64,000 nt of DNA from Hypericum androsaemum (taxonomy: Eukaryota; Streptophyta; Magnoliopsida; Malpighiales; Hypericaceae), in contig OZ023198.1 in the NCBI GenBank assembly GCA_963995505.1, positions 682,001-746,000 of the forward strand. The letters run 5' to 3'. The notes beneath the pieces were generated by a model that had not been told where the DNA came from, did no database searches, and was given only the letters and a program-made list of their open reading frames with translations. The position numbers and the translations under genes were made by a program. How positions within the stretch are numbered: position 1 is the stretch's first letter; every line of letters starts with the position of its first letter. Shown one piece after another: positions 9,967 through 23,100 of this stretch.

Positions 9967-11118
9967 ACGTATGTTATCTATCCTGACCAAACTTCCACTA
10001 AGGTTCTTGTTTCTTGGGGGTCAGAAGTTCCAGTAAGATTCTTGGGGATAGTGGTGTCCTCGATAGCTGCCGGGGAGTAGCTTCTCCTTTGCGCTTTATA
10101 GGTCTGCTTCTTTGCGATTGCTGAATCCACGACATGTACGGACAAGCAATTATTGTCCTGGTGGTGGAATCTAATCACAGTAGAAGCTCGACATGATATT
10201 GTACCGACCATGCGCGTTCCTCGTCACTGTGGGCTCAACTCTTCTGTTTTGTCTTCCACTCTCTCTTTTAACTTTGGACTTTTACAACTTCAAGAATTGG
10301 TCCTCAAGATAAACAATTCAGCATTTGATATTAAAAATGAAGTTTTGGCCTAACGGATAGTTTCAGATTTTCAAGGTTTCGTGTTACGTAACAAACAGAG
10401 ATTAAAATGAAATTTTTTTCTCATTATTACTGTTAAACATTATTGAATTTCTCACCAAAAAATCATTTATTGAACTGGTTGAACCGTGATCCAAAAGGTT
10501 GAGTTGATCGCTATCCAGATGAGTTTTAAAAACATAACTAGTCTTGAAAAGGGTCGGTACATGGAAAGGGCAAAGGTCACTCGCCCAAGTTGCCCTTGGG
10601 ACAAGGTCTTGAAGCAGTAAACTTTTGGAACAACAGGCATAATTAGTGCTAAATCTACAAACTCTCTGATTAGGATTTTTCCAGAATTTTGACTAACTTG
10701 GAACTCTTATTCCTACTATAAAACATAAGGGACTTGTAGTTAGAAGTTCCTTGATCTTGCTTAAACGCAACGATAGTATAGATACGTCAGAATTAAGGCT
10801 CGAGGCATAGCCTCACTTATAACTTATGTACCATGTATCTCTACCTAATATAGTGATGATCGTTTCGGGCCATGTGAATCTCCAGTTAACCGAACCACGT
10901 GCCCTCTGATAACCCATCTCTCGTTACTATTTGTTATGAATATTATAAGAGCACAATCCAAGAAGTAAAGCCTGCGAAATAATTACGTCGATCAAAAAGC
11001 CCATCGTCCTAAATGTCCCCGGCCCACAAAACTCAAACCCTCTCTCCCCTCCTCTCCTTCCGACATTAACCATTCGTCCATCCCGATCACACGAGAAGAG
11101 GGGGTGTGTGTGTAAGAA
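9967..11118. other. Intergenic region and GDSL gene promoter
   Basis: No gene. The last 250 bp should hold the promoter of the GDSL esterase gene: a CACGTG G-box at 10896-10901 and a weak TATA-like AATATTATAAGAG near 10938. The rest shows only scattered AT-rich sequence and chance ORFs. Confidence 0.5.
10896..10901. promoter_or_regulatory. G-box (CACGTG) upstream of the GDSL esterase gene
   Basis: Palindromic CACGTG, a bZIP/bHLH binding core, in the context AACCACGTGCC about 220 bp before the start codon at 11119. Function is inferred only from position. Confidence 0.45.
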
Positions 11119-12528
11119 ATGAGGCCACAGATAGTGTTATTTGGGGACTCGATAACGGAGCAGTCGTTTAGATCAGGCGGGTGGGGCGCTTCACTCGCCG
11201 ACACTTACTCCCGCAAGGTCCTCAAAGTTTCTTCCTTTGTTCCTCGATAAAGCTTCAATCTTTCCACTCAAAATCTCTTCTTTTTTCTGACCCATTTCGG
11301 TTTTGAACAGGCTGACGTCTTGGTTCGTGGCTATGGCGGGTACAACTCGAGATGGGCTCTCTTCCTGTTAGGCCACATTTTCCCTCTTGTAAGCTTTATA
11401 CTCTCCCGTTTGATTCCGTTGATAGGCTTCGAAGAAGAATCTGAAGTTGGTTGTGTTTCTTTCGATTGTTTTAGTATTCTGCGAGGCCTCCGGTTGCAAC
11501 CACGATATTCTTCGGGGCTAATGATGCGGCTCTTTTGGGTCGAACCAGCGAGAGGCAGCACGTTCCGGTTGGCGAGTACAAAGAGAATCTGGGGAAGATT
11601 GTTCGCCATTTGAAGGTCCGAGTTTAGCATCTGCATTCGGGGGATATAACGAGCACTCGGTGTGTTTCATTGACTCCTTGAACTTTGCTCGCAGGAATGC
11701 TCATCCACCATGTTAATTGTGCTTATTACTCCTCCACCGGTTGACGAGGCGGGGCGCATGTCTTACGCCAAGTATGATCGGTCCTTCTTCTTGTATCATC
11801 GGCATATAGGTTGTACCGATAGTATGTAGTCGCGTACGAAGGGAGGAAATGAGAGAAAGAGGTGTCTTCCTAGCTAGTTTTCCTAGTTAGGCTTCTGTGT
11901 CCCATTTTCAGTTTGATCCTACTGGTGCATTTTCACATTTTAAATTCCTAGAGCTATGGATCAGGTAGAAAGCCAAATTGATCTCATTTCGTTGTTTCAT
12001 TAGTGGTATCTGCCCGTATTCGACAGATCTTTGTATGGGGAGAAAGCTATGACGGAGCCGGAACGGACAAATCAAACTGCAGGCTTGTATGCAAGGGAGT
12101 GTGTTGAGTTGGCCAGAGAATTAGGCGTTCGCTCTATCGATATATGGTCAAAGATGCAGGAAACAGAGGGTTGGCAGAATTCACTACTAAGGTTTGTGAT
12201 GCACTGATGTTAACTAATCATCTCTTTACATGATCGCGGGAGCAGTTGTTGTCACAGAGCAGCAACGAGCGTATACTTCATTGCATATTTTTGCTAGTTG
12301 TATTCTTAGAATAGTTATTATCCGATATTCGAAATACTAACGAGCATGCTTGTTTTCAGTGATGGTTTGCACCTAACCCCGCAAGGTAATTCGGTGGTAT
12401 ACCAACAAGTTCTCAAAGTCTTCAACGAAGCTTGGCTCTCTGCTGCAGAAATGCCATATGATTTCCCTCACCACTCTGAGATTGATGGAAAGCACCCTGA
12501 GAAGGCCTTTCAGCTAAATTGCTTATAG
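11119..12528 (+). CDS. IAH1-like GDSL esterase/lipase (6 exons, 242 aa)
   Basis: SGNH-hydrolase of the isoamyl-acetate-hydrolysing (IAH1) group, an esterase with unknown plant substrate. Exons: 11119-11217, 11311-11388, 11475-11615, 11695-11771, 12027-12191, 12360-12528 (729 nt). Block I is FGDSITE with Ser11 as nucleophile. RGYGGYNSRW near residue 43 provides the block II glycine, and FFGAND (residues 71-76) is block III with the oxyanion Asn75. DGLHLTPQGN carries the catalytic Asp188 and His191. There is no signal peptide, as expected for this short cytosolic subgroup, unlike the secreted 350-aa plant GDSL lipases. The start MRPQIVLFGDS is the family start. Confidence 0.92.
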
Positions 12529-13364
12529 AAAATTACCCATCTCTTATTATACATCCACGTTTCCACAGCTCGAGGATCTAGACCTTCTTGAGGGCTGGCT
12601 AGGTTTTCATTGTATTCTTTTCGTACAATCAATTGCACTCTACTGAATTCATCTTGGCACTGTAACCATATCAATCAGCTTGGCAACGAAGATTCTGCTC
12701 AGTCTCATGTGTACTATGATCTTAAACATAATTACAACGAAAATTGCCGCATTAGTTATGTACTAATGAGCACTTGAAGATTCGGTTCTACTCATAAAAA
12801 AAACAGCGAGAGTTAGTGTCTTGTTGATTTTATCGCGTCGAGAAAATAGTATATTGGGGTTTGGGTACCTTGTATTTGACCTGTTTTCTTACGACTATAT
12901 GGTGAGATTCAACGCATGCCTCTGGCATTCTTACGATTTTATCACTAATGCGGCAATTTATCCAATTGCAAACGTTTTTTTTAATATAATTTTAGTATAC
13001 AGAGTCACAACATTATCGCTTAAGTTAGACAGAAACCTCAGTTACTTAAACAATAGCTTCCGAACTATAAAATATCAAACTGGTAAGTGCATCGCACGAC
13101 TATACGAAAACGAAGTTGATCCATTAACTGCAGACAACGGAATACAAGGAAACAACACCCTGAGGACGGAAGGCACGTAGAATATAACAGTAAAAAATTT
13201 GGGATTACTGAATAACAGCAGGCAGCGTCGCGACAAAATCGATCATTGTTTGACCTCGGATCAATCAAAATCAGAAGACAATAGAACTAGTGGTGGTTTT
13301 GGCCCCATCTAAAAACAAGTTGCTTCAACTAAACCAACCTACCGGAAAATTTTATCGGTGTTGT
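12529..13364. other. Convergent intergenic region (GDSL 3' side / PPT 3' side)
   Basis: AT-rich DNA between two convergent genes, holding their 3' UTRs. I see no other gene; the 119-codon frame at 12821-13180 has no recognisable features. Confidence 0.5.
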
Positions 13365-15948
13365 TCAAGCCTTCTTTGGTTTGATGCGCTTCACTCTGGA
13401 GTACAGAAAAACTCCACAAAGGGCAAGGCCAGTGCCTGGATTATCACAGAGGAGAAAGAACATCAGCAAATGCCTAAGAGGTCACTGATCCTTTTCCCTA
13501 CTGTTTTTGTAGCATCCTGAAAGAAGTAAAAGAAGAAAACTGTTGGAGGGTTCACTAATCTTACCGAGTGAGTTGATAAGGGAGACTGGCGTGCGGAAGA
13601 AAAACACAGAGCTAACAATGACCACCACACGCTTCACGCAATTGCCAACTGAGTGGGTAACAGGGGATACCCTTTCTAGTATCATGTAGGAAACCTACAA
13701 GTTTGATGTCGATAAGTTAGTTGTAGTAAGCTTGTTTGGTTAAGAAAACTTTCTAGCTGGAAGAAAAGGCAAAATGATAACAAGATGCATCTCAACTTGC
13801 CAGTCATAAGAAAAATGTACTTCAACTTCAATATGAAACCAAAGTATGCACGCCGAAACTCCCTTCACTTCAATTAGACAAATCGATAAGGAGCTCCCTA
13901 AAGCAAATTCTGAAAGAATCTCTTTGTTTAGTGTATGTAATTTAAGTTTTTTATCCAGAAAACATTTGATTGAAAATGTTTCAAGGAAAAGTATCGAATG
14001 AACCTAATTAAATCCTGATAGCTACTTAAATTGGAAAGGACGACATTATCAGGCTATCTCATAATGCCTGATAGCTAGCTACTTCTACCAGGAAACAAAT
14101 GGGGAAAAGGTATAGACAGAGTGCATAGAGCCTTGCCTGCTGGTAAGCGTGGAAGCACAATGCAGCAAGAAGAGACCTAGTAGCAAGCTGTTTAACATTC
14201 AAACCCTGTAATATAACAGAAATGTCAACTGGATGCCAATGCCACGGCCTAACGAAAACCAACAACTAGTAATTTAGTCTTTAGTTCTGTAGCTAAACTT
14301 ACAGTTGACTGAATGTATGCAGGCGTAAATTTGACACCTTCCATCAATATGGTGAAAGGGGCTAGCAGTATGAAGGACATGATTGTTATTATTGAGAAAA
14401 GGGTAATGTTGTCAATAGATTCCTGTAAGATGGAAAATGTCAAACGAAGTCATTATTCAAAGAATTACTGTTCATACAAGTATAAGAATATTTGAGATTT
14501 ACAATAGACTTAAAAAATAAGTAGCTTCTAGAAACAATAAATATAACTATCAAAACAAATCGCTGAGAAGTTATACGAGGCCCTACAAGTTGAAAGTACC
14601 TCTTTGTTAACCATGACCTTTTTGCTAAGGACATTGCGGGACTGATTGGTCAAATTGGAAGCCATAGCACTCCAAAATCCAGCCCTTTTTGCCAGAGTAA
14701 CAACAAGGTCATATCAAGTGTATATTCAAGCACAAATTTGAAACTCTCCAAAACAAGCTGCAGCAAATTATGGATGAGTTGGGACGAAGAGCTCTTACCA
14801 ATTGAAAGAGGCCTCCGTCATTGAAGCAAGTCCCACGCCACCAACAATAGGAAGGAGAGAAAGAACAACCCAAGTAGTAGGCATCTGGACCAACAAAATA
14901 ACACACACAAAGAATCAATAATCACATAACAGAACAAAAACCCGCTCCTTCAAATAACTAGACCATGATCCCACAAAGGAACCAGAATCATTAAGCCACA
15001 TGGCACAAAAAATTATCAAAGAAACATAACTCAGGGGTGGCTTCACAGTACAATAACACCATCTTTGCAACAGGACGCGTTCGTTCCTACAACAGACATG
15101 AACAACCATCCTAACTAGCAAGCGAAATGCTCACCTCGCCAAGAAACATTGCAGAGAGAACCACAGAGAAGAAGGGCTCCATAGCCTTGATCGTGTGAGT
15201 GAACGAAACAGCAACTTTTCCAAGACTCATGTTAGTGAACAGATTACCCAACGTGTGCACCACAGCCAATGGCACTATAGCAGCAAGCTGTCACGAAAAA
15301 GAAGCCACTCGTCATCAACCTCTCCTACGAGTCCCGACATTCGAACAGAAAAAAGCTAACTAACTTAACAGATCCGATATACGTGCCTGCGCTCCACTGA
15401 CTTTCGGCCTCTTGTAGAGCTTGAATGTCCACATGAACAACACCAACACTGTCCCGACTGCGAATTGAACCTCCGTCACAGTCACGGGGTAATGGAACGC
15501 CTTCAGAACCTGCGAAGACACACGATATCAAGATTCGAGTCCGGAGTACCACAAAGGAAAGATCCGTTGGGAGTAAAAGATTCACCTGCTTGTTGTAGAT
15601 ATTGAAGTAAATGTTGAACAGGTACCAACACCCGAAGAGCGCTCCGAGGGTGAGAGTCTTCACCAAGGCGTTAGACTTCTCGGCCTCCACGTCCCCGGCG
15701 CTATCCCCGGCCGTGGACCTGGCCTCGAAGCGGTCGGCCTCGGGAAGCGGCGCCGGGAGAGATCTCCACGGCCGGAACTTGGAGGAGCACACAAGCGCAT
15801 CGCCGGAGGAGGAAGCGGCGGCGCGAAGGGGGAGAGGATCGAATCGGGGAGTGAATGTGGCGAAGGTTGGACGGCGGTTACCCCGGGAAAGACGCGGGTT
15901 TCGGAGAGACGGGGAGGAGGAGACGGTGAAGGCTACGGCGGCTTGCAT
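13365..15948 (-). CDS. PPT1: Plastid phosphoenolpyruvate/phosphate translocator (9 exons, 399 aa)
   Basis: Inner-envelope antiporter importing PEP into plastids in exchange for phosphate, feeding the shikimate pathway. Exons on the minus strand: 15948-15586, 15509-15387, 15287-15135, 14884-14799, 14684-14600, 14422-14303, 14205-14137, 13694-13565, 13435-13365 (1200 nt). Residues 1 to about 90 form a Ser/Arg/Pro-rich transit peptide. The membrane core begins at [17 protein letters not shown] and carries [41 protein letters not shown] and [14 protein letters not shown], all diagnostic of PPT over the triose- or glucose-phosphate translocators. The protein ends in [11 protein letters not shown]. 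Two introns, 15288-15386 and 13695-14136, start with GC instead of GT. The numeral 1 in the symbol is a guess; the PPT call is firm. Confidence 0.93.
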
Positions 15949-18900
15949 TTCGGCAGTTTTTTTTTTGGACGGAAACGCAGCGTTTAGGGGTTGTTGTTCG
16001 AAGGCTAATGGAGATTGAAGGGTTGGTTACTTAGAGGGGGAGAGAAGCGTAGCGTTGGAGGGTCCGCCGTCAGGTCGTGGTTTGTTGCAACGGGAATAAA
16101 TTTTCTTTTTATTTTATTTGGTTCTTTTCGAGGCGATGTTAGTGTGTTGGGGGGATATTCTTTTGTTTTGGCCGACTACGAGGCGTTATTTCTAAGGGAA
16201 AATTTCACTTTAGGAGTATTACCAATTTTCACTGAGGTACTCTATAGTTTAAAACGCATAGAACATGTCTAACTTATTTCAACTTTTATCAAAAACAGGT
16301 TCTGATCAGTCCGGGTAGCTGTCCGCAATTTTTTTCAAAATGACGTAGTTCGTTGTCTTACGTGGATTGCCACGTCGTCAGTCTATGAGATGAGTTTTTT
16401 ATGACATAGCTTGTGGTAAATTATCATTATAGTCTACAATTGTTCATTACTTCCCCCCCCCACAACAACCAATCGCCAAATTCACCAAACAAATTAAGCT
16501 CCCAATAACCAATAAACCTACGCCAAAGTACAAATTCAACAACGAACTTGCTGATAAATAACCACAAGTTGAAGCGAGCAAGAAAATTAGGCTCCACCAG
16601 AAAATATCCCGAGACTAATTGAGAGGTTAATTTAGGGAAAAGAGTTGAGATGCCACAACAAGAGGGAAGGCGAGGAGGAGGGCGGAGTTTTGAAAGGGCT
16701 TGATAGCGTGCTTGGGGAGGCGATATTGTCCCCACTCTCCAAATTTTCTGGCTCCGCCCCTGGAGGTGAGGACAGGCAGCCGCAGTGAGGAAAAGCACCG
16801 CAGAGGAGCAGCATATGTGAAGGTTCTCCCTCGGGTAGTCCGCGAGGCTCATCTACCCCACCGTTCTCGCGAACTTAATCACTACTTCCTTGGCTCCACT
16901 CAGCTGCTCCACATATCCGTGCCCGTGGTTGTGGTGGCAGCAGTCGTTGTGGCGGTGATGGTGGGGGTCATCATGGTGGTTAGCGACGCCTGAGATCGGG
17001 GATCGGGAAGCGGAGAGAGAAAGGCGAGTTGGTCTAGCGACGGGTGAGTTGACTCGGTTTCTGGTCGGGGGAGAGAGCAACAGAGAGCTGCTGCTATTTG
17101 GTGAACAAGTTCGGGAGCAGGTCAGACTGGCGGTCCAACAGGTCAGACTGCAAATTTGGCTGATCACCATACTGAATTTAAGGGTTACCCCGGTGACCTT
17201 TTGAACTACCCAGAATCTGGTCGGACCGGGTAGTTCACCCAGATTTTTTCGGTCAGTCAGACAGTTCACTCAGAAATGAAATTTTTTACAAAAGCATTAG
17301 AAACTCCCCGATTTTTGCCAAATTTTTTCTAATTATGGATTTCTCTAATAGTTGAATTCTGGAATCTAAGGTGAAGAAGGTCATTTTCAGACATATATTT
17401 AGTTATTTACCTATAAACAAATTTAAAATGCTTTTTTAAAAATTTTAAAAGGTCTGGTCTGACCGACGGCCCAACTGGTCGACCTAGAAGTCAGACCAAA
17501 GTTTGAATCTCCCTTCGAGTTATTTTTTTAAAATAATAATTTTTTTGGTCAAAATAATGGTTATTAATCAAATGTCATGTTTGTAGTTTTGTTTGATAGT
17601 CTTGTTTTGAGTATTTCTCTTGTTTTTGGTCATTGAGTTGTGATTGATGAATGATAATTGTGACGTTGTTATTGTGGTAAGATGTTGTATGTGTGTGGAC
17701 TAAGATGGAATAAGGCAGCTTAATGAGTTTGACAACTCATCAGCACACACTAATTTCAAGTAATCGAGAGGACAAGTCACTGTATGAATAAGGAAACAAG
17801 AAAATGACATATTTCATGAAAGTTCATAAATTTAGATTTCCTTCCTATTGTATAAAGAGTTTTATTTAGATTTCTCAAGTTCAATGATCCAAATCTTGTT
17901 ATCTCATAAGTATTTCAAACATTCTTCTTTTAAACTAAGCCTTCTTCAATGTACGCGAACCGATATTACAGCACGCAGTTAATAAAAATTAGTGAAGATT
18001 TTGGCCCCTCGATTTCTACCGGAAAAAAAACTAAGCCTAGCGAGGTAATTAGCGAGATAAATTACCTCGTTGGTGTTTGTCATACCATCCGAATCTTTGG
18101 GGTGTGACCGTAACCGTTTGACAGTTAATTACTTTGTAATTCAAAACACATTGTTGAATTAATTTTTCTTCAAATTTTGACGCTTAAACAACTCGGACAA
18201 TCTTTCACAGCTCTCACCTGTCGGTACATCTACAACGCCACATCATCTTTTTCCGCAGATGATGTGGCATTTCACCACATTCTCTTCTGTCTGCTCCCCT
18301 CCACATCATTCGGGTTTTCCAAAGTTCCACGCACCGTCGTCGGCCCCCAACCGCGACCCAAGCCATCTTTCCACTGCGACATCAGACCTAGCCGTGCCCA
18401 TATCAAGAATTGCGGAAAAGAGAGAACGTGGTCTCGATGAACACTAGAAGCTCATCCAAGGAGCCGGAAGGAGTAGACTAGAGAGGGATAGGAATTTATC
18501 ATTTTGGAGAGTAGAATAACAAAACAAGTGCTTCACTTATTTATTTTTTTCAATCCATTTTTAGAAATATAGGAGAAGTCAAGGCTACAACGGTGCTACT
18601 TCGATTAGAAAATCTTTTGGTTTTATCGACCATGTCTTAGCAAAGGTAGTCAAATTCTTTGTTTTACATAAATAGATGATCATTGTTATTCAATAATGTG
18701 ATAAAAGAGCGTTTTTCTTTCATTGCAACCGAGTCGTATTTTTTTAAATCTCTTTTTCTTTGTCGGAGTCATAGATTGATAAATATTGCATAATGTCTTT
18801 TTCGATTTGAAAAATCACCCCAGACGATTTCTCACTAAAACTCTCTTCTTCTTTTTTACTCGTTTTTTTAATACATGATGAGACAATCATATATTGATAG

Positions 18901-19633
18901 GGTATTCTTGGTTTTTAACATAAGGCCGAATTTGTTTAAAAATCACGTCAAGGACAAAACCGAACAATTTTTGCAAATAATACTGCCAAATTGTAAACTG
19001 GCTGCAGAAAAGTACAGATTAAAGGGCCTATTTGTAAAATTTCCCTTTTCTAGAGCCAAATGTGGTTGAACCGAATGGCCCTCTTTGATGAGCACGTGTA
19101 ACTTAAGCACGACCACAACCATTTCGAAAATAGAAAAAATCTAACAACAAACACTCAAAGAAAAATATTTTATTTTGATTAGATCTCGAGTTTATATTCT
19201 TAAAAATATAACTGTGTTAAATATTAATTTTGTTATTTATCAAAAAAATTATCCAACTCAAATCTTAATTAATTTAGTTAAATAGATAAAATACTAAATA
19301 ATATATACCAAAAAATACAAAAAAATCAGAATGATGAAGCGATCTCCACAAAAGCAGCAGAGCCATGAGTTTCCAGGCCCTGCAGCCATTTCTCTTCCTT
19401 TCTTATCCTTCACCCAAATTTTCCTTTAGGAAATTCCAATAATAACCCTCCCATCCCGTTGCCCCTCCTCTCCCCCAGAAATTGGCATACCCAAATCCGT
19501 CATTTCGGCCGCACGTGCCACCCACGCGCGGCCCCAAGGAGAGAAGAAGAGAAACCAATCTTTTTCCCCTCTCGGGAAGAAACGGAAACAGTTAATTAAA
19601 AATTAAAAAAAAACCCCAGGAGAGAAAATACAA
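15949..19633. other. Long intergenic region, no gene seen
   Basis: Begins with the PPT promoter. A segment at about 16205-16420 has the look of one end of a transposon (GGGTAGCTGTCCGC next to direct repeats of ACGT-containing motifs). 17100-17230 and 17450-17500 hold GGTC/GACC-rich degenerate repeats similar to those inside the MULE at 28.9-35.2 kb. All ORFs are short and featureless. A G-box (CACGTG) at 19512-19517 lies about 120 bp before the ApaG-domain gene. Confidence 0.5.
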
Positions 19634-21546
19634 ATGCATTCGTCGTTGACTATTAAGACCTTCACGGACGCGAGTCCGGGTAACCGCCGCCGGGTCGGAG
19701 GCGTGGGGCTTCCTTCTAGCGGGAGGCCGAGCCGGTTGCGGGTCAACCCGGGCTCCCGGTGCGGCGTCGTACGGTGCTCCCTCGCGGAAAACGGAAGCGG
19801 TTCGAGCTCGGGTTCGGGTCCGATCGAGAGCGCGTCGTCGTTTCGGTCTAGGAGCCAAACTTATGCCCTCCTTAAGCATCAGATGGAGGTCGCCGCCCAA
19901 TCAGAGGTTTCTATTCCCTTTTTTTGCTGATCTATTCACAAAAGTTTGAACTCGAGAGTCTAAAAATCATCCACGTCTCTTATCACTTGGACCAGTTCTC
20001 GTCGGTCGGATTGATTAGGTGTCATGTTTAACAACCGTGGGGACAGTAGCCTTCCTCCTTTTTGTAACATTTCCTTGTTCAGGACTACGAGGAGGCCGCG
20101 AGGATACGAGACTCGTTGAAATTGTTCGAGGAAAGAGAGCCGGTTCTTCGCCTTCGTAGGCTGATAAAGCAGGCCGTCGAGGACGAGCGATTCGAGGATG
20201 CCGCTACATACCGCGATGAGCTGAAGGAGATTGAGCCCCACTCTCTTTTGAAGTGCTCCAGCGACGCCACTACCCTGGTAATGCCTAAAGTTTGATATCG
20301 AATTCGGGAACTTGAGGGGAGCATTGTGTGTCCGAGCGGGTTGTTGAAATTGCTGTGGGACTTACTGGGATGAGACTTTTGTGTTTCAGGGGATCAGGGT
20401 TCAAGTTAGGAGCGTGTACATTGAGGGGCGCAGCCAGCCTTCCAAAGGGCAGTATTTCTTTGCATATAGAATTAGGATCACCAACAATTCTGATCGTCCT
20501 GTTCAACTCCTGAGAAGACATTGGATCATCACCGACGCCAATGGCAAGACCGAAAATGTTTGGTGAGCTGATGTTATTAGTACGAGTCTTGCTAAGAGAA
20601 TCTGTCAATTCCAAACCCGTGTGCAAACTGATCCCTACATATATAAGATGTCCAGGACCAGTTCTATCTGTAAAAAAAATCCATGTTGTTTATGTAGGTG
20701 TTAATTTTCCGATTCAGCTACCTGCATTATTGGTCGCATGGACCATTGGTGGCTGCTGTAGGTGTTTCGGCTTCCTGTTTTTCCGTGGTTATGAGTTTCA
20801 CAATTTCTTCCCCAATTTCACAGGGGAAATGGAGTTATAGGAGAGCAACCAGTGATTCTTCCGAGGACTGGGTTCGAGTATTCTTCTGCGTGCCCGATAG
20901 CCACGCCCAATGGCAGAATGGTAATTCATGGTCTTTAATAAGTTTCCTTTGCATGAATTTGTGTGAATGTATGCCGTCAATTTTCTTGTTTGGACTTCTT
21001 TTTGGATTCCTTTTTGTTAAAACAGAAGAAATATAATGCGTACTACATCGTAGTTTGTTTTTCACTTTTCATTCGATAGCGGACGTGTTCTGTTTATTTT
21101 CCTTGGTATGAAAGGATGGCCTAATGACTAAATAATTAGCTGCTCTGATCTTGTTTTATGTCATTCTGTTCAAATCTTACCACTAATGACAAAATAATTG
21201 GCTGCTCTTGATACTTGTTCTCAACTTGCTAGTTGCTAGCGCGCACTTGTCTACATTTATTTACTTCTTTTCATTGATCCCACAATGTCTGAAGCTAGAA
21301 TATACAACTTTCAACTAAAATTCAGGATTTTGGCTCTTGCAGCTTGCTCAAGTGACTACTTGGTGCGACTGTATTTTACGATTTCATATTCTTTGTTTCC
21401 TGAGATTGCTTCCAATATTTGGTTTGTCATTGCAGGAAGGCGACTTCGAGATGAAGCACATCGACAAAGTGGACTCTCGCACGTTCAATGTGGTTATTGC
21501 TCCGTTTTGTCTCGCAATACTAGGAGATGAAAGTAGCGCGTTCTGA
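19634..21546 (+). CDS. Plastid UVR-domain plus ApaG-domain protein (5 exons, 282 aa)
   Basis: Exons: 19634-19906, 20083-20277, 20390-20562, 20824-20920, 21436-21546 (849 nt). Residues 1 to about 47 are Ser/Arg/Gly-rich with an RCGVVRCSLAE junction, a typical chloroplast transit peptide. Two UVR-like helical repeats follow: QMEVAAQSEDYEEAARIRDSL and the QAVEDERFEDAATYRDEL repeat (about residues 82-150). From about residue 157 comes an ApaG (DUF525) domain with VRSVYIEGRS, FAYRIRITN, LLRRHWIITDANGK, GEQPVILPRTGFEYSS, GRMEGDFEM and FNVVIAPFCLA. Known plant proteins have this same architecture; the molecular role is unknown. ApaG domains are beta-sandwich folds and UVR motifs often mediate protein contacts in plastid proteins. 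Confidence 0.9.
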
Positions 21547-23100
21547 TGTTCCTCCGCCTCATCATTCTGCAGCAGTGGTGATGCAGCTTGCTTTCTTGAT
21601 CGAGTTGATGTCAAATGTTCAAAAATCAGAACACGAGTAGATTTTTGTATCATTTGTAGCAGCTAGCACAGAGATCATCTCCCTGATTGTGGGGCTAATG
21701 CCGAGGGATAACTGTCATGGGAAAACCTTTTCCTGGATTAAACATTCACATGTATGTAGCGATTTGTAAGATGAATCATATCCATTAATAGAAATGTTAG
21801 TGTGGAAAGAAATGAATGTTATTGATTATAAACATTCGCGTGCAGTAATTCTAAACCAAACGACGACGTTTTCCTGCTTTGTACCGGGAATCATGGCATA
21901 CACAATCTATTTCCTTAAAGACTGCTGCTAATTGATAGAAGTGTAAGATTCAAATTCCTTACGTTTGTAATTTTTGGTATCACTGTTTTTGTGTTTGTTT
22001 GTTTTGACTAAACAATCTTCGTGTTTTCCATTATATCGTCTAACATAAGAGGTTAACCGGTGTGCCACAAGATCTTGAGAATCTGATCAATAGAAAATCT
22101 TCTCTCAAGTAATATTTCGTCCGTCATGATCTAACTAATTTTTTTAGCTAGTCCTAAATACAGAGAAATTTTATGGTGGTTCTTACATACCATGAATACA
22201 TCACCATGATTTTTAAAGACTTTCCAAATTAGCCATATTAAATCATATTTTCAAAATACATTAAGAAACTTATTTTAGAAACCATTAGTCTTGAGAATTG
22301 GTCCAATAATAAGAAAATTAAAATCATTTAATGACAATTTAATTTTCCACCCAAAGGATGTTGCGGTGTTCTTTCTTATAAAAGAATTGTATGTCTTTTA
22401 CTAATAACTTTATAATGGAGCATCAACTACTATGCATACAAACAACTTTAGTCTACTATTATGGTAAGTTCCACTTAGTAACTATCGGATTTGACTAATT
22501 TTTATAAGCTCACATTACTTATTTAATGCAGCTTCTATTGTTTGCACAATATTAATCTTGCACTTTAATAAGATCACTTTTGCACTTAAGCGAGACGACA
22601 TTCTTATTTTATAACAAACACTCGATATCTAATGATGTACTAAAATTATCTCATCTCAATCAAAAATTGTCTCATCAATTCCTACTGAGATAAACAACGT
22701 GTGAGCAAATTATTTCTCTTTTAAAAAAATGTTACTCTAATTAATGAAATGACAGAAAAACTAATTCGTTATTACTGATATGAACAAAAAAATCAACACT
22801 TCCAAAAAAATTCCTGACATGTTTCTCAAACACATGAAAGAACATCGGCCGGAGAGTATGGAAAACAGTGCTTTTAGTATACTTTCTCAGATCCAACAAG
22901 TGCTTCCTATAAAACAATCTACTGGACAAAAAAAAATACAACCGCCAAAGAAAATCCTCTCCACCCCCACCCAAGCACAAGTTTTTCTTACAGAACAATA
23001 ATCTCTTATTTGCACAATGGTACAAATAGATACAGCAGAATTCTGCATTTGTATTCAAAATCCAGCAAGTGGTGTGCATTATACATTCTCCAACAAGGTC
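21547..23100. other. Intergenic, 3' regions of two convergent genes
   Basis: AT-rich sequence with no recognised gene. The ORFs at 22741-23079 on either strand lack features. The last part should be the 3' UTR of the PX-domain gene. Confidence 0.5.

Noticed and set aside
15385..15386. Using the nearby GT four bases downstream as the donor of PPT intron 2
   Set aside because: It adds four bases and breaks the reading frame; the GC donor restores exact family alignment.
18177..18447. Ser/His/Pro-rich ORFs
   Set aside because: No domain, no splice-site continuation and no conserved start; considered chance.
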